The notes under the pieces were generated by a model, which saw only the letters and a program-made list of their open reading frames with translations, searched no databases and was not told the DNA's origin. 64,000 bases of DNA, from assembly GCA_030077755.1 (NCBI GenBank), contig JAQJZZ010000008.1, positions 1,674,001 through 1,738,000 on the forward strand, read 5' to 3'. This DNA comes from Filosporella fistucella. Its lineage: Eukaryota; Ascomycota; Leotiomycetes; Helotiales. The position numbers and the translations under genes were made by a program. Positions 23,139 through 36,500 of this stretch are shown here, one piece after another (the stretch's first letter is position 1; every line of letters starts with the position of its first letter).

Positions 23139-24170
23139 TGTATCCAACAGGCGGAAGGTGAGGGGGTGGAGGGCGGCGCGCAAGGGTATCGAAATAAGAA
23201 TTGCGGTAATACGGCCTTCAGATCATGGCGCTCGTTCTTCGTGTGGGTTCTTGTCGATATCCGGAGGAGGGAGGGGTCAGTTGGTGGTTGTGGAGGGGAA
23301 TGTGCTGTTCGAGATGAGATGTCGTGAGGTTGCAGATGTCGGGAGAGTGCAGAAAGCCTTGGCAGTGATGCTTTCGCTAATAACAAAGTTCGATCTTAGG
23401 CCAAGATAGTGGTTGAACAATAACTCAGAAATTGATCATTTCTGGCGGACTCAAAGGTGAACTTTGACCAGATTTGGTGATACCAGGGGAAGTTCACTTT
23501 TATACTTAGGTCTTGATATATAGAATTCGTTTCAAAGAGTCTCCAAGCCTTCCTATTGTCGTGTTGTGATTCATGAGAGGTACGGATCTACAAAAGTGGA
23601 GGCTCCGGGTGGGATTTTAGAGTCAGGGCAACACAATAGCAAGATTCTTTTTGAGCCGGGGGCTGCAAGGTACAGACTGGAACTTTCTAATCTCATTAGA
23701 CTACTACTCGAGCTTATTCACAGAATAAAGGGTTATAGTGAACGATATTCAATATGTAGCTTGATTATTATTGATTTTGTTTTTTACCTTTTTAAAATAG
23801 AAAAGGTATTGTCGTAAAATGCATACCCTAGATTTTCGAGTGGCTGGGGCCAGTTCGCGAGTTGTATGAGTTGCTCGGTCAATGACATTGGTGCTACACC
23901 CAGTCCCGTTAGTCTTCCCGCCGGATCCCTGTCTAGACTGTTAATGTTCCACACTGCTTGGGCCATCACAAGGCTGGCCTCGACAAACACCATCATCAAT
24001 CCTTCATCCACGTCAGAATCTCCATCCTCAAATCACACAACACAAAGCATTTCTTAGTACTCGCTCCAACTTCCGGATACTTGGATGTGCAACAATAATT
24101 GAAAGTGGGGAATCTCCTCATTCAATTTTCTATCGATATCCTCCTTGACTGGGCCTTTGCTTGTTCAAAA
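23139..24170. promoter_or_regulatory. Shared divergent intergenic region HST4 / MED16
   Basis: The 1.0 kb between the start codons of the divergent sirtuin (-) and MED16 (+) genes must contain both promoters. No specific binding sites are claimed. The open frames across it are short and overlap in several frames, which does not suggest coding. Confidence 0.5.
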
Positions 24171-27100
24171 ATGCCGATGATGATGGACGATGAAATGCAC
24201 CAGATGGAGATGGATGCTCTCTTTGGAGATGACCCTGGATTGTCTTTGCCATCTAGGCCACCATCCAAGGAGCTCCGTCAGAGACTGGATGAATTGCGGG
24301 GGAGTGGTTGTTGCCAGTAAGACAATATTGGTTTGACTCGCGCAACTTTTCTAACAAATTCAGATCGATTGCTTGGTCAAAATGGGGATGCATTGCTTCC
24401 ATCAGTCCCAATCGTTTCTCACTAGAGCTTCGAAACCTCCGCTGTCATCCTGACAATGGGACTTGGGCTTTAAGTGAGGCTACCTCGACACCAAACTTCA
24501 GCTCTCCCGTCGAAGGCGGGGAGCTGAAGCATCTTTGTTGGAGCCCAACGGGAAGCGACCTGGCTGTAATTGATGCTTCTGGTAGGGTGACTGTTATAAC
24601 GGTCTTCTCATCCTTAAATAAACCCATCATGGGTAGAGTTTGTACCAGCGATCCCCTCGACGATTTGCACAGTGTCGTGGGGTGCTACTGGTTGAACCTG
24701 GCACCATATCCTCCCAGCAGACCAGTAAGTCGACGTACTTCATGAATAAATCTTGAACCTGACCCCAAAATAGACTATTCTTCACGGTCCTGCAGTTAAA
24801 GAGGGATCTGACTTCCGTTATGAAGCATCTCAAGCAGCACCTCCCGGACCATGGCACCCAAATCATTCCAAATCTGCATTGGTATGTCTGATGACCAACG
24901 GATTACTGAGAGTTCTATGGCCCCAGAACAACGGGAAGTGGTTCGAAACACCTCTAGAGCTCCAGAGTGTTCTTTCCTCTGACGATCTACTAACGCATGC
25001 CGCAATTTGTTCTGACAAAAGTGAGTTGAAATTCTTGATATGAATTCATAATTAAACGTGGTAACAGATGGCACTCTTCTCATTGCTTTTGCGACCACCT
25101 CCAAGCAATTGCATGTGATGCGTGGTATAATAGACTGGGGTCAACCAAAGGTAGACAAGGTGCAAAATGCTCAATTGCCTCTAAATCCAGCAATCAGAAT
25201 GAGACCTCTGTGCGTAACAAGCTGGGTGCATGATACTCCTACGAATCCTCTGAACTCATCACACATGGAAGATTCTATGGTCCAGCTTTCTCATCTTGCT
25301 TTCTTGCCTCCATGTACACCAGATGCAAAGACTCCTGCAACACTTGTCGCAGTCAGGTCCCATCTCCCAGCTTTGTCGACCCATTACAATCAAGATATAT
25401 GCACCACTATTGATAGATGGGAATTGTGGGAAACTAAGGCTACGCTTCATCCTGCCTTCGAGCAATTGAGTTCCAGAAGGAATAGCGTGGGTTCTCAACC
25501 ACCAGTGAGTTTCTCAATTACAGCTCACGATCTTTGCTTTAACTCCATATAGGCTATCAATTTTCTGAAGAAACTCGAAAGTATCACAGTGAACAAGATA
25601 GCCATATTTATGGAAACTATGAACCATGGAAAGATAGTATTTGTTGCTTACAGTGATGGGTCTGTGGAATACCGAGACCGCATTACTTTTTCAGAGACCT
25701 TCAACGACGGAAATCTTGATCGTGTTCTTCACCTCTCGCAAATTGGTTTCACGTATCCAGTTGATGAGCCATGTGAGTAGATTTCTGACTTAGAGCTTCT
25801 GCATCTGACTAAATTCAGGCCTCGAGGTTGCGCTATCACCAAGTTACTGTTCTGTCGTCCAGTTGCGACATGACGGCAAGGTGAAATGGCAACACTTGGA
25901 CTATCGCCTGGGTGAGATAGGGACAAGCATGAGTGATCGTGAGTTTGCGAGACTAAATCTTGATGTCTAAGGTATTAACCACATCTCAGCTTTATATGCT
26001 GCTGTAATTGCAGCACTTTCGTTGTCGTGTGCTACTGCTGTGATGAGGAATGTCAATTATGACGACCTGCTAGCTACTGCAAGCAAACATGCCACACCCC
26101 GTATGGCTTTCCCTTGCTGGTTATTGAGATTACTGACCAATCTAGAACTCACTTATGATTGGCTAATGGAGCTGTCTCTAATCCTGAAAGTAACTGCCGA
26201 CTACTCAGAAGAAGCTCACCATGACACGTTGGTTCGGAATACGACTATTCAGCTATGCCTTTGCATTCAGAATTCTCTCGGATTCAAGGGTGAATTTAAT
26301 TCGAGGGCCTTTTCCGGGAAATTTGCCTGGTTTGTTTTGCAACTCAGAAACATCGTTATTCTTGTGACTATGGCAGCAAATCTTGGTCAATCAGGAGCGC
26401 CAAATTCTTCTTCTCCTCTAGAAGATCCAGGTATGAATTGCTGATAGTCTCACTAATTTACATTGCTGACATATTATTAGAGGTGATCAACTCACTTGCG
26501 GGCTCTGTTCGCTGGGTGCTTGATCTCATGGCATGGCTCACAGATACACTGCTTTCACTTCCTGATAGTGTGCCGCCAACAATTGACCTTACTAATGCAA
26601 GCAAATTGCCACTGCCAGATCTTCTCGCGCATCTTCATTCCACTAATACCATTGCTCTCCACTTACTCTTATCCTCACCATCTCGCGGCTTCCTGACCGC
26701 AATCTGCCGCCGTCTTCAACATTTAGATTATATTGCTCGCAAAGCGATCATGTATACCGGAAGAGAAACCACGACCAACACACCGAACCCTTCTAATCCC
26801 AATCAAGACACTCGACACCAGCCTTCAACACTCTCGCCAGCTCTTCGTGCAGCATACATGCAAATTGCTACACTAACATCAAGTTCTATTCTCCGTATAA
26901 AAACTATCGAAACACTACTTTCCTCCCTAACTTCTCATATCAAGAACGCATATGCCACTCACAATCCATCCTATTCCGGCTCCCAAGCGGCTGATAAGCT
27001 TCGCAACAAATTGGAAGTCAAAATGCTCTTTGGAGGATCTATACCGGATGCATTCAAGCCTGTCATTGTAGAGCTTTTTCGCAAAGAAGGTCTTCTGGAC

Positions 27101-27442
27101 GCAGTCCGCGAGGAAATCGAGCCGGCGAAATTGTTCTGTGCTGATTTTACTATGTTGGAGGTTGATGAGGATGCAGCAAGTGTGAAGAAGAGAAAGGCGC
27201 TGGGGGCAACGATGGATAGTTTCCGAAAGACCTGGTTGCCTAATCCTAAAAAGGGAGATGGAGGGGAGGTGACAGCCGGAGGAAGGCCGCCCGCGAGGTG
27301 GAGGAGGTGTGCTAGATGCGCAGCGGTTATGGAGGATGTGTTGAATCATAGACAGTCCTTGCAGTGGTTGGTTATGCAGCAGAGGAGGTGCTTTTGTAGC
27401 GGGTATTGGGATACCCTTGCGCCTGGAGATATGGTTGCTTGA
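24171..27442 (+). CDS. MED16: Mediator complex subunit 16 (Med16/Sin4)
   Basis: This tail-module subunit of the Mediator coactivator relays signals from DNA-bound activators to RNA polymerase II in the nucleus. It reads as 977 residues from eight exons (24171-24316, 24364-24724, 24774-25020, 25068-25504, 25553-25772, 25819-25938, 25990-26430, 26481-27442), all GT-AG and in frame. The N-terminal half has WD40-like strands (SIAWSKWGCIASISPN, LKHLCWSPTGSDLAVIDASGRVTV), the beta-propeller of Med16. The C-terminal half is helical and ends with the diagnostic RWRRCARCAAVMEDV, then QQRRCFCSGYWDTLAPGDMV, a Cys-paired region found in fungal Med16. The start is the ATG of MPMMMDDEMHQMEMDALFGDD; an upstream in-frame extension lacks an ATG. 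Length fits filamentous-fungal Med16 (about 900-1000 residues). Confidence 0.92.
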
Positions 27443-30085
27443 GAGTCTCTGCGGCGGAAAAGGTTGGGTATTTCACTTTGAGTTGGTTTGCAGTTGTCAT
27501 GTAGGTATGTTATATCTGTAATGATAAATTGATATTTAACCACGACAACAAACAATAACCAACACCTCTTTTCCGTCCCATCCTCGCCCTTTTTAAAATC
27601 CTACATGTATCCAAACATCTTTCAATTTCCCTAAAATACCCCTTATTTCTTCAGACTCAGAAGGACAGCTACGGCTATCGGCGGTGTCAAAGCTCCTGGC
27701 GTTTCGGGAACTAATTCATCCCTTTACACTTCTCCCAATTCCCCCCCCCGCCATCTTCTCAATCTTCGAAAACTCTGCAACTTTATTCCGATCCTCTTGC
27801 ATCCTTTCCGCAATTTCTTAATCCTCTTATTTTTGTTTCTCATCTCGAACATCCTCCTGTTGATGAAGGTATTACCCCCCGTCCTTCGAAAATACGAAAC
27901 ACGACTGCTTCGCCTCGTTTCTACAACTGACGTATCCACACCACAACTTCAACAGCCTTGAAATATTATGTCAACATCCCGGATACCATCAGAAGCCCTA
28001 AGTTGTCTCCAAAATCACCCGCATTTCTAGAAAAGTGCTCGGGAATTGCATTAATCACATAAGTGTCCTCTGACCCTTCATGTCTTCTGTAAATTATCCA
28101 ACTAGCTACAGAGGCATCCGCACGTTTACAAAAGACTACTGACACAGTTGCATAGCTTCTTCGGAGCTTTTCAACGTGTTCCGGTATGTTTTGGGCGCTC
28201 GTTGCGTGTCCTAACTCAATTTTTTTTCGAAGTCAACAACAATCCCGCATCTAACATCGCGTCACGCTTCCCACCTCTTCAGAAAGAGCAAATCACTTCG
28301 GAAACGTTCTTAACACCTCTGCAGAGTTCAAAATCATCCGTAAGTCTCTGATAACCCTTATATCTTTGAAGGAAGGCTAACGTTTAGATTTAATAATCTC
28401 AAAACGTCTTTAGTAGGTCCAATCCGCCATCCGTCTTTCATGAAAGCATTTTTTTTTATGTGTTCGGAGGTACCTTCACGTATTTTCAGGTATTTGCATT
28501 TAAGCTTTAAACACATGTTAGTAAGCTTTCTGCATCGCTCAGAGCTTGGTCTCTAGATGACTCTGAGTCGTTGGGCACCTACTTGCCAACAGTCCCTCCC
28601 AACCTCTATACTTTCTAGCTTGTTTTTAAAGCTTTAAAGCTTGGGTATCGACTCTAAGCATCTAGGTATCCCCAGAAAGCGTGTTGCGGCTTTGAAAGAC
28701 TCAAATTTATTCGAAAGTCCCAAACATTTTCCCAATATCGAATTCACCCGACAAGACATTCACATGATTAAATGGACACTTGCTAACAGCTTTGATAGCT
28801 TTCCTACTCCACTGGTACTGAGTGATGGATTCGAATCACATGTGCCTTCAAAATTACAAGATATTTCTAGGGCCTTATATCATCCTAAAAAAAAATCTCA
28901 GAATGCCACCGGCAAGCCCTCACCACTCTGGAAGTGCTTTCCCGGAGACCTTTGCACAGTTCAAAAACTCGGGATAAGATCTCCTTCTTTGATGAATATT
29001 CACAAATCTGGGATTTAACATCTCTCTCCAGAAATTTAGAGACAGCTTTGAAAGTCATATTCCTCTCGCGCTCTAATACTTCGTTTGACGACCACGCATC
29101 TTATTTTCAAAACATGATTGAGAGTCTGCATTCAACCGAAGTCATCGGTAATACACCAAAGACACTAGTAACTGTCAAACAAGCACAATGCCGTATTTAG
29201 CAAAACGAAACCCACTTTGAGCATCCTTCCAAGCTCTAAGTTAGCAAAGCATCAAGAACTCAATTGAAAAGCACAATGCCAACAAGACGGAAAGGCTCTG
29301 AGCATACTTAATCTTTTCGGCAAGATTTATAACACCACGAGCTTGTACAAATCTCATTATACTTCGAAGACTCAGCACGACATTAACACATTAACCAGAC
29401 TGACAAGTCCCAAAACCTATCTGGACCGAAGCTTCCAAGTATCACCCTAGATCCAATACGCCTAGCAACCACGCACAACAACCTATATCACATCACATGA
29501 TATCAAAAATCACATCAAGCTTCATCAAAAGGGAGAGATTATGACAAATTATTTATTATCTCTCACTAACACCACCCCTAATTACACATATTCCACCGCT
29601 CATCCATCCATTCATCCATCCACATGTATCTACAACTCCATTGGTTGTCGAGAAAAAAGAGAAGTTAAACCCAGCGCCATGCCCAAGCATAAAAAACAGA
29701 CAAAAGCCACCAAAGCTAACTCCCGGAGGAGATTACAAAGGAAAGGAAAGATTTCAGGTTTGGTGAGTGTAAGAGGTGTAAGAGGGATGCAAAGATGAGA
29801 GGGGATATTTACATCTCATGTTCGTTCGTTTTTTGAGAGACTAGAGGTTTTGGTTGTGGTTTTCATTAACGTCTAGCAAAGGCAAGGCTTATAAAAACAG
29901 AGTCTGGTGTCCATTCCAGGGTTTATTTCGATTTTGGTCTACTCTGACGGACACAAAGTCGACGCAAAAGGGAAATGAAACGCTGGAGGTGGGAACAAAA
30001 GACACGCAGGCAAGCAAGCAGTATCTATGCAGGTATAGCTAAGCCAACAAAATCGCGAATGAACAAAAGAGCAAAGAACCCTCAT
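27443..30085. other. Intergenic region between convergent MED16 and ammonium permease
   Basis: These 2.6 kb between two convergent genes contain only short open frames. One 39-codon frame at 29682-29798 is very basic (MPKHKKQTKATK) but has no relative I recognise. There are C-runs at 27744-27752 and A-rich patches. Much of it is likely 3' UTR and spacer. Confidence 0.45.
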
Positions 30086-31937
30086 CTATGCGTGCTGGAT
30101 AGGAAGGTTATCCTCGCCAGCGTGGGTGCTGTGAGCGAGTGCCTTCTCGTGAACATTTAGATCGTGAGGATGGGTGTGCGAGTACTTGCTCTCTGCGTCC
30201 GAGACGTCGTTCAAGACCTCTCTGGTCAACTCGACGTAATCGTATGCGAACTCGCCGATTTCAGCGTCGTCGATACCCAAGATCTCGGCTTCCTCTGTGG
30301 CGCGGAGAGAGAGACCTGGGATCAGGTTCATGATGAAGAGGATCAGGCAGGTGCCGAAGAAGGAGTATGCGGCGCCGGAGACGGAATCAGCGAGTTGATA
30401 ACCGAGTTGGACCCAGTTCTTGTTGAGCCAGCCGCCTGGGATCTCGGAGAAGCCGTCGAGATGAGCTATGTAGTCTGCGGCGAAGAAGGCAGTGAGGATG
30501 TTACCGATGAAACCACCAACTGCGTGCTCGGCAAAGATATCGAGAGCATCGTCGACACCGAGAACGAACTTGAGCTTGGTTGCGTACTGGAGAGTGTTAG
30601 TCTGGAATTGATAGGAGAGGGCGGAAACCTACATTGGCACCAGCAGCACCGACAACACCATAGATGACGGCAGCCCAAGCAGGAACGAAACCAGAACCAG
30701 GAGTAATGGCGACGAGACCAGCAATGACACCAGAGCAGAAACCGACAGTGGACCACTTGCGCTCAAGACGATAATCAAGAACACACCAGGTGATACCACC
30801 AACACAAGCAGCCAAGTTAGTTACAACAGCAGCCATGACAGCGCGCATGTTGGCAGCGAGAGCGGAACCAGCATTGAATCCAAACCATCCAACCCATAGG
30901 AAGACAGTTCCAATAACAATGTGAGTGACGTTGTGGGGGCGGTAGTTCAACTCGTGAGTACCGTGTCCGCGACGCTTGCCCAGCATAACCGAGTATGCGA
31001 GAGCAGCGCAACCAGAAGAGATATGCACTGGGGTTCCACCAGCGAAATCAAGACCACCCATCTTAAAGACCCATCCTGTAGAGTTCCATGTCCAGCAGGC
31101 GATTGGGTCGTAGATGATGGTTGACCAGACAAACATGAAGACGATGCTGGGGAGCATGCGACCTGATGCGAGTTAGTGTGAATTCAGATTGGGTTAGGGG
31201 TTTTCAAAACGTACCTCTCTCAGCTACGGCACCAATGGCAAGAGCAACAGTAATAGCAGCGAACATGCCCTGATAAACAGCAAAGAGAAGATCAGGGATC
31301 TTGGAGGAACCGACAGATGGAGCAGCGAGGACATTGCGGAAACCAATGTTTTCGAGGTTACCAATATACTTGCCAGCGGTGTGGGAGAAAGCCAACGAAT
31401 AACCCCAGAAGAACCATTGGAAGGAGACGACGGCCGTAGCCATGATGGAGAGCCAGATCAAGGACAGAGCCGACTTTCTGCGAGCAAGACCAGAATAGAA
31501 AAAGCTACATAACATCGTCAGCTTCTGTCGCACAGATTTCCACGTTTTCGTATATGCACATACCCGACACCTGGAATCATGAGAAGTACAAGTGCGGTGG
31601 AGGTAATCATCCAAGCAATATCTCCTGCCTATGTGTGACTGGATTAGCATTGGTTCAACTTCAGAATCGCAATTATCGTCATTGTCGCCCTGCGCGACCT
31701 TGGCGCGGGGTGAGCTGCAGATTGGAGTTAAACAACTCATGAAGCCAATGCTGAGAATCACACCTTGCATGATTCCAAACTGCATGTCTCAGGACAGGGA
31801 AGTGTATGGGGAAAACTTACATCGTAGAAGATATTGAGATCGGCAGTCAAGCTGTCTCCTCCAGTTGCGATTGAACCATTGTAAGGGACCTTGATGGTGT
31901 AGTTGAGCGCGTCGAGATCGACACCCTCGAGAGACAT
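30086..31937 (-). CDS. MEP2: Ammonium permease (Mep/Amt family)
   Basis: This plasma-membrane ammonium transporter feeds nitrogen assimilation. It reads as 504 residues from six exons: 31937-31821, 31779-31764, 31624-31564, 31504-31215, 31162-30633 and 30586-30086. The order is TADLNIFYD, GDIAWMITSTALVLLMIPGVG, FFYSGLARRKSALSL, LDFAGGTPVHISSG with the first pore histidine, and IFAEHAVGGFIGNILTAFFA with the second pore histidine. The cytosolic tail then includes ATEEAEILGIDDAEIGEFAYDY, the conserved Mep/Amt C-terminal regulatory element. Both twin histidines are present, as in Mep2-type sensors/transporters, though signalling function cannot be read from sequence. Exon 2 is a predicted 16-nt micro-exon (TTTGGAATCATGCAAG) needed to keep frame between FYD and GDIAW. 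Candidate GATA-factor sites lie upstream, as expected for a nitrogen-repressed gene. Confidence 0.93.
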
Positions 31938-32261
31938 GTTGGACGAATGTTGGTTGAATTCGCGCGTATGTCTGAGAAGAAAAGAGTTGGGTTTTTGGAA
32001 AGAAGAAGATTACAGCTTGAGAAGGAAAAGATGAAGCTGTTGCGATTCACCGAAGAAGCGCACAAGTTGAGCAAGGAGCGTGGTCAAGTGAAGTCCTCTT
32101 TGGGAGGTTGAAGACGAGGCTTGGCGTAAAGTCGTAATCGGCTGCTCGTGTGGCAGAAGCTCTGATTATATGAGAAGTCACGCGAATTCTTTCCAACCGG
32201 AGGTTGTGGAGAAACAGAAGAGTGAGATTCGGTAGAGAAGAAGAAATTATGAGTCGGTTTA

Positions 32262-32888
32262 TTATCAGTCGAGTTTGTCGAGATAGGGGGGTTGACGAAA
32301 AGCGAGTTCGAGGCGAGTCGAGTCGACACGAGCTGGTGTGATTTTGATAAGAGTGGAGGTGAGTTGCCCTTTTGAGTGCAATTCACTTTACACTTTACTT
32401 CTCACTCTTTTCCAACAAGAGAGGGAGGGGTCGGGTATGGAATGCAAACACAAGCACTGAATAGCAGAGGGGGGAAGAGTGAGATTATGTATCAGCGACA
32501 GACGGGACCTTGTCCTTACTCGGGGAGTGTAGAGTATGTACTGTATGGGCCACGCCTTGTGCTTGGGTGGCCGTATCCCGGACAATCACCAATCGGCGGG
32601 AATAGATTAAGGAAGATTCGTGTATTCTAGCTTCGGTAGGATAGACTTATTCACAGAGAGTGTTCCGAGAACAGATGCAGATGCAGACATGGCAGACGGA
32701 CAGAAATTAATGGGGATGGAGTGCAGCAAGCAAGAGCAAGGCTGTGAGAAAAGCAATTACAGTAACGACATCCATGGCTGCAATCCCTGGTCGAGGCAGG
32801 CTGGCAGGCATGAGTGCAGCGGAAAGTCCCACTGTAGTGCCAGGGTCGTCCGCCTAATTCCAGCCACGGCATCCGCATCAAAGATAAG
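32262..32888. promoter_or_regulatory. Candidate GATA-factor (AreA-type) sites upstream of ammonium permease
   Basis: HGATAR-type sequences occur at 32262-32267 (complement of TGATAA), 32281-32286 (AGATAG), 32345-32351 (TGATAAG) and 32882-32887 (AGATAA), about 330-950 bases upstream of the permease start. AreA/Nit2 GATA factors are known to activate Mep genes under nitrogen limitation. The motif is short and occurs by chance, so the sites are only candidates. Confidence 0.35.
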
Positions 32889-33414
32889 GAATCAACAAGC
32901 CAATCACAGCAGGCTCAGGCTGACAGGTGCTGATGGGTGAGCCAATTTCATTCTGTCCGTCCGAGGCAAGTACCTTTACCTTACCTTAACAAATCCTACC
33001 AACGGAGGTATACCAAATTACAGCAGTCTATTACTGGAATCATCCGCTATTTTGTCAATTTCATCAATTTCATCCACTGCAGGTCAGCTAAGTTACGAGT
33101 TCATAGTCCATCAATAGGCAGTCAGGCACTGATCAGCCCGTTTTCGGTCCCTGCTCGGTACGTACGGAGTACTCGCTGTTCATCCTGCAACGGAGCTGGG
33201 CTGGGCTGGCTCCCGAAGCTTTCATCTTCTGCCCTCCTTTCTGCCTTTGACTCTGCCTCTTCTCTCTTCTGCATCCAACACATCTGCCCAGCAGTTGGAA
33301 CCGAGAGAGCAATAACGCAACGGAGATGGGGGTGGAGGGGTCAAAGTGCGAGTGTGAGAGAAACGGGTGGACCTGGTATACTCCTCCTGATTTCTGACAT
33401 GACTTCCGCTTCTG

Positions 33415-33434
33415 CCATGCCATGCCATGCCATG
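33415..33434. repeat. (CCATG)4 pentanucleotide microsatellite
   Basis: Four perfect tandem copies of CCATG are followed by CAAAT. It is a simple-sequence locus in non-coding DNA. Confidence 0.9.
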
Positions 33435-33500
33435 CAAATCTAAAAACAAAACAATGCTGTTCCTCCGAACTACCCTACTACCACTCTACGGTCTGCCAAC

Positions 33501-36500
33501 CACCAACAGACTCATCATTATTGCCTCCCTCGATCAGCATTCATCATTACAGATTCGCCTGGCTGAGTGACTGACTACTTCTACAAAAGCAACTTTTTAT
33601 CCGTCTGAAACTACATCCACCATCTGGCTGGTGCTTGGCTGGTTCCTGGAAATAGTGTCAGCCAAACGGAAGCTATGGAGAGACTCTACCAAAAGAAATA
33701 CTAGACCATGTTGAAGCAGGCTAACAAAGCGATCCCATAAACATCTCCGGTCGAGGAGTCTAAAACTTAGCTTGACGATACCCAAGATTAGCCTTAGATT
33801 TCAGCTAAAACAGCCATTCACAGCATCGGGTTTCATCTCTAATTCTACTGCTAGCTCTAGCTCTGCTCTAGCAGGTCCCTATCATCGGGCCCTTTAGGGA
33901 AGTTCAGGGTCTGCGACCAGCATTTCAATTTCCTTTTCCGACCACCTTCCAGAATCTTCAAAGCTTCCATCGACGATGCATCAGAGTCCGTGGTTCACCC
34001 AGATCGTGGATATCAGCGCCTTATTTCAATAGCAACGATCTTTAATCCGAGTCTTATAGGTTTTGTCTTTAGAGCGCAGTGATCACAGCTAAGCCGATGC
34101 GTTCCAAACATCTTATGTGCGCTCCATATATCATCATTAAAACTACCAAACGAACTCCCAACTTGGCGAGAACATGGCTTCGCACACCTTAAATTTCGGT
34201 GAGCTGAACCAACTGATGGGCGTCGAGAGTGAAAGATGCCCCGCATGACGAATCCTGAATGCAGATAACCGTCAAAGCTGGGCCGTGAAGACTTTCAAAC
34301 ACCAATCATTTACAGCCAGCATGGCCAAATGAGGGGATGTTTCCACAACATGCATGCAATTTTGCCAACAAGAACCGGGACAATGTCAAGTTACCAAGAG
34401 AGCGATGCCAAGAGGACATCGTGCCTTCTGATCAATTTATACATCTTTAGGTTCCTATTGGAGGTAGAATCTCAAAATGATGGTCTTTCCATCTCAAAGC
34501 ATCCGAGTCGCAACACCACCAACTTATAATACTTACCTATCGGACCATTCCTGAGCTACTTCCCGCTATTAATGGACCACAAGATCAATAATCGTTCTTG
34601 GATTTTTCTAAACACAAATCATCTTCAAATCCCCTCCACAACTCTCTTCCCGCTGTCTCCTAATCATCACTTTATCTTCTATCTCTAACTCTCTCATCCA
34701 GTCATCTTCAACAACGGCACTCGGCACGCCCAACACTCAGCAAAGTGTGTCAAATTGAACCTTCCCCTACCAAGCTTTCTCTAGTCCTGCCCTCGCGCTG
34801 CAAGGACCGTTGACCATCAACATTCAAAAGGGGATTGTGGGTATATGCGTGGGTGGGTCTGGCTTGGCGGATTGCATGGCTTAAGCCACCAAAACTCGTC
34901 AGAGATAAGAGAATTGTTTGAGGACAAGAGCGAAAGGAAGACAGATTCCGATGATGAATTCTAATATTGTCAAATCAGATTCAATCCAATCTACTGCGGA
35001 GTAGTTATCACGATATTCATTCCAGCAATACTTATTCAGAGCCGAGATCGGATTGTGCATGAGAGTCAGTACGAAGTATATGTCACAGCTCATGCATACG
35101 GTATAGTCAGACAAACATCCATCACATCGGGCATAATTTTGTGCCCGGTCTCGACAACTTTAATCCGCCACTCCAACTCTTATCTGCCTCGCCAACTCAG
35201 ACCGACTCGAATGTTTTACTCCCCACGGAGAGCCTACAAGCACCTCGAAACTCTAGTCGCGAATCATCTGCCTTCTGTACGACATGATCGGCTCACATTA
35301 AAGGATCCAGGCACTATTGAATCTGGGAAGAGGTAACCTCGTGTCACCAATGATGGTATCAAAGACCCAGGAGTAAGGACCTCGGTCACCGCAAGTCACA
35401 TCATGAATGCTAGGTATCCAGCCGTACGACATTGCCTTGGGAGATGCCCTGGCGCTGGTGGTGATCAACTACAAAACTGCCTGCAGACATGCCTCATATT
35501 CAGCTCTCTCCCGCACGCACATGCAAGATATGTATTGAAGTTTCAGATTGACAGCCTCCCTTGCCATGCCCGTTTCTCAGGAAATGATTCCTGCAAGTTT
35601 CAATCTTGGAGACCATTGGCATACCCCACAGAAACACCAACGCAAGCCACCTCGGGACATACGGATTTTCAGACAATGCATCCACTCATCATCAATCCGT
35701 ACCTCTTTTGAGAGCGATCCCGAGCTCTGCGCGGATGCGGCGACCTGCAGCATTGGCGGGATTGTGGTATGGAAACAACCGTAACGTCGAGGAATACTGC
35801 TGATCTTGGTGTAACAATATTTCCAGGAACAATGTTCTATCGGTCCAGTAAACCGAGAACAACCATATCCGACGAATATGGAAAGATATTCCAGTCTCTG
35901 AAGCGGCTGTACCATCACCTTGGGATGCACATCGAGGATTTTTCTACCCCACGCTGCGGGTGTAACAGAGCCTTGCAAGAATTGTCCATCCCACCTTCCC
36001 CATCTCGACCAACATTAAATGAGGTCGTATCAAATGCTATTCTGCGGCACCACCAAAGATCTTCCATTATTTCTCGATATATTGATTTTATTTGCTGTGC
36101 ATCCAAAACATGCCTGTCAGTGCAGCCTTCTTGGAGATGTTATCTTTTCCCTTGTCTTCTACCCGCCTTCTAGAAAGATTTTTTGGGGTATGCTTTGTTT
36201 GGGTATGGTAAACGAGATTTTTGAATTGGATAGGGGAATCTCAGGACGGGTTGTTGAACATGTCTCAGCATTTGAAGGTTGAACGTGCTTTGACAGGTCC
36301 CCGTGGGGTGTTGGCCTAAAGGCGGCAGAGAGCGGGATGATGATGCGGGAAGGCAGTGCTCGCCCCTTTCTTGTACATCTGGAAGCTATCATTCTACTGT
36401 CATTGAATTCTTTATGCCGTTGAAGCAGTGGCTTTAGACGCCTGTTCCTGGAAACTTCTTGAGTCGTGTCGGTACCTTGCCGTAGTCTGTCTCTCTTTAC

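Larger units (their letters stand above)
31938..33500. other. Upstream region of ammonium permease
   Basis: No gene is seen. The region has the GATA-type sites listed separately, a short CCTTA-type repeat near 32970-32985, and a (CCATG)4 simple repeat at 33415-33434. Several open frames overlap in multiple frames and do not look coding. Confidence 0.5.

Noticed and set aside
29682..29798. 39-codon very basic frame (MPKHKKQTKATK)
   Set aside because: Too short, no relative known to me, and situated in 3' spacer between convergent genes.
33361..33440. Possible CRISPR-like spacing in the simple-repeat stretch
   Set aside because: It is only a (CCATG)4 microsatellite in a eukaryotic genome, with no spacers.
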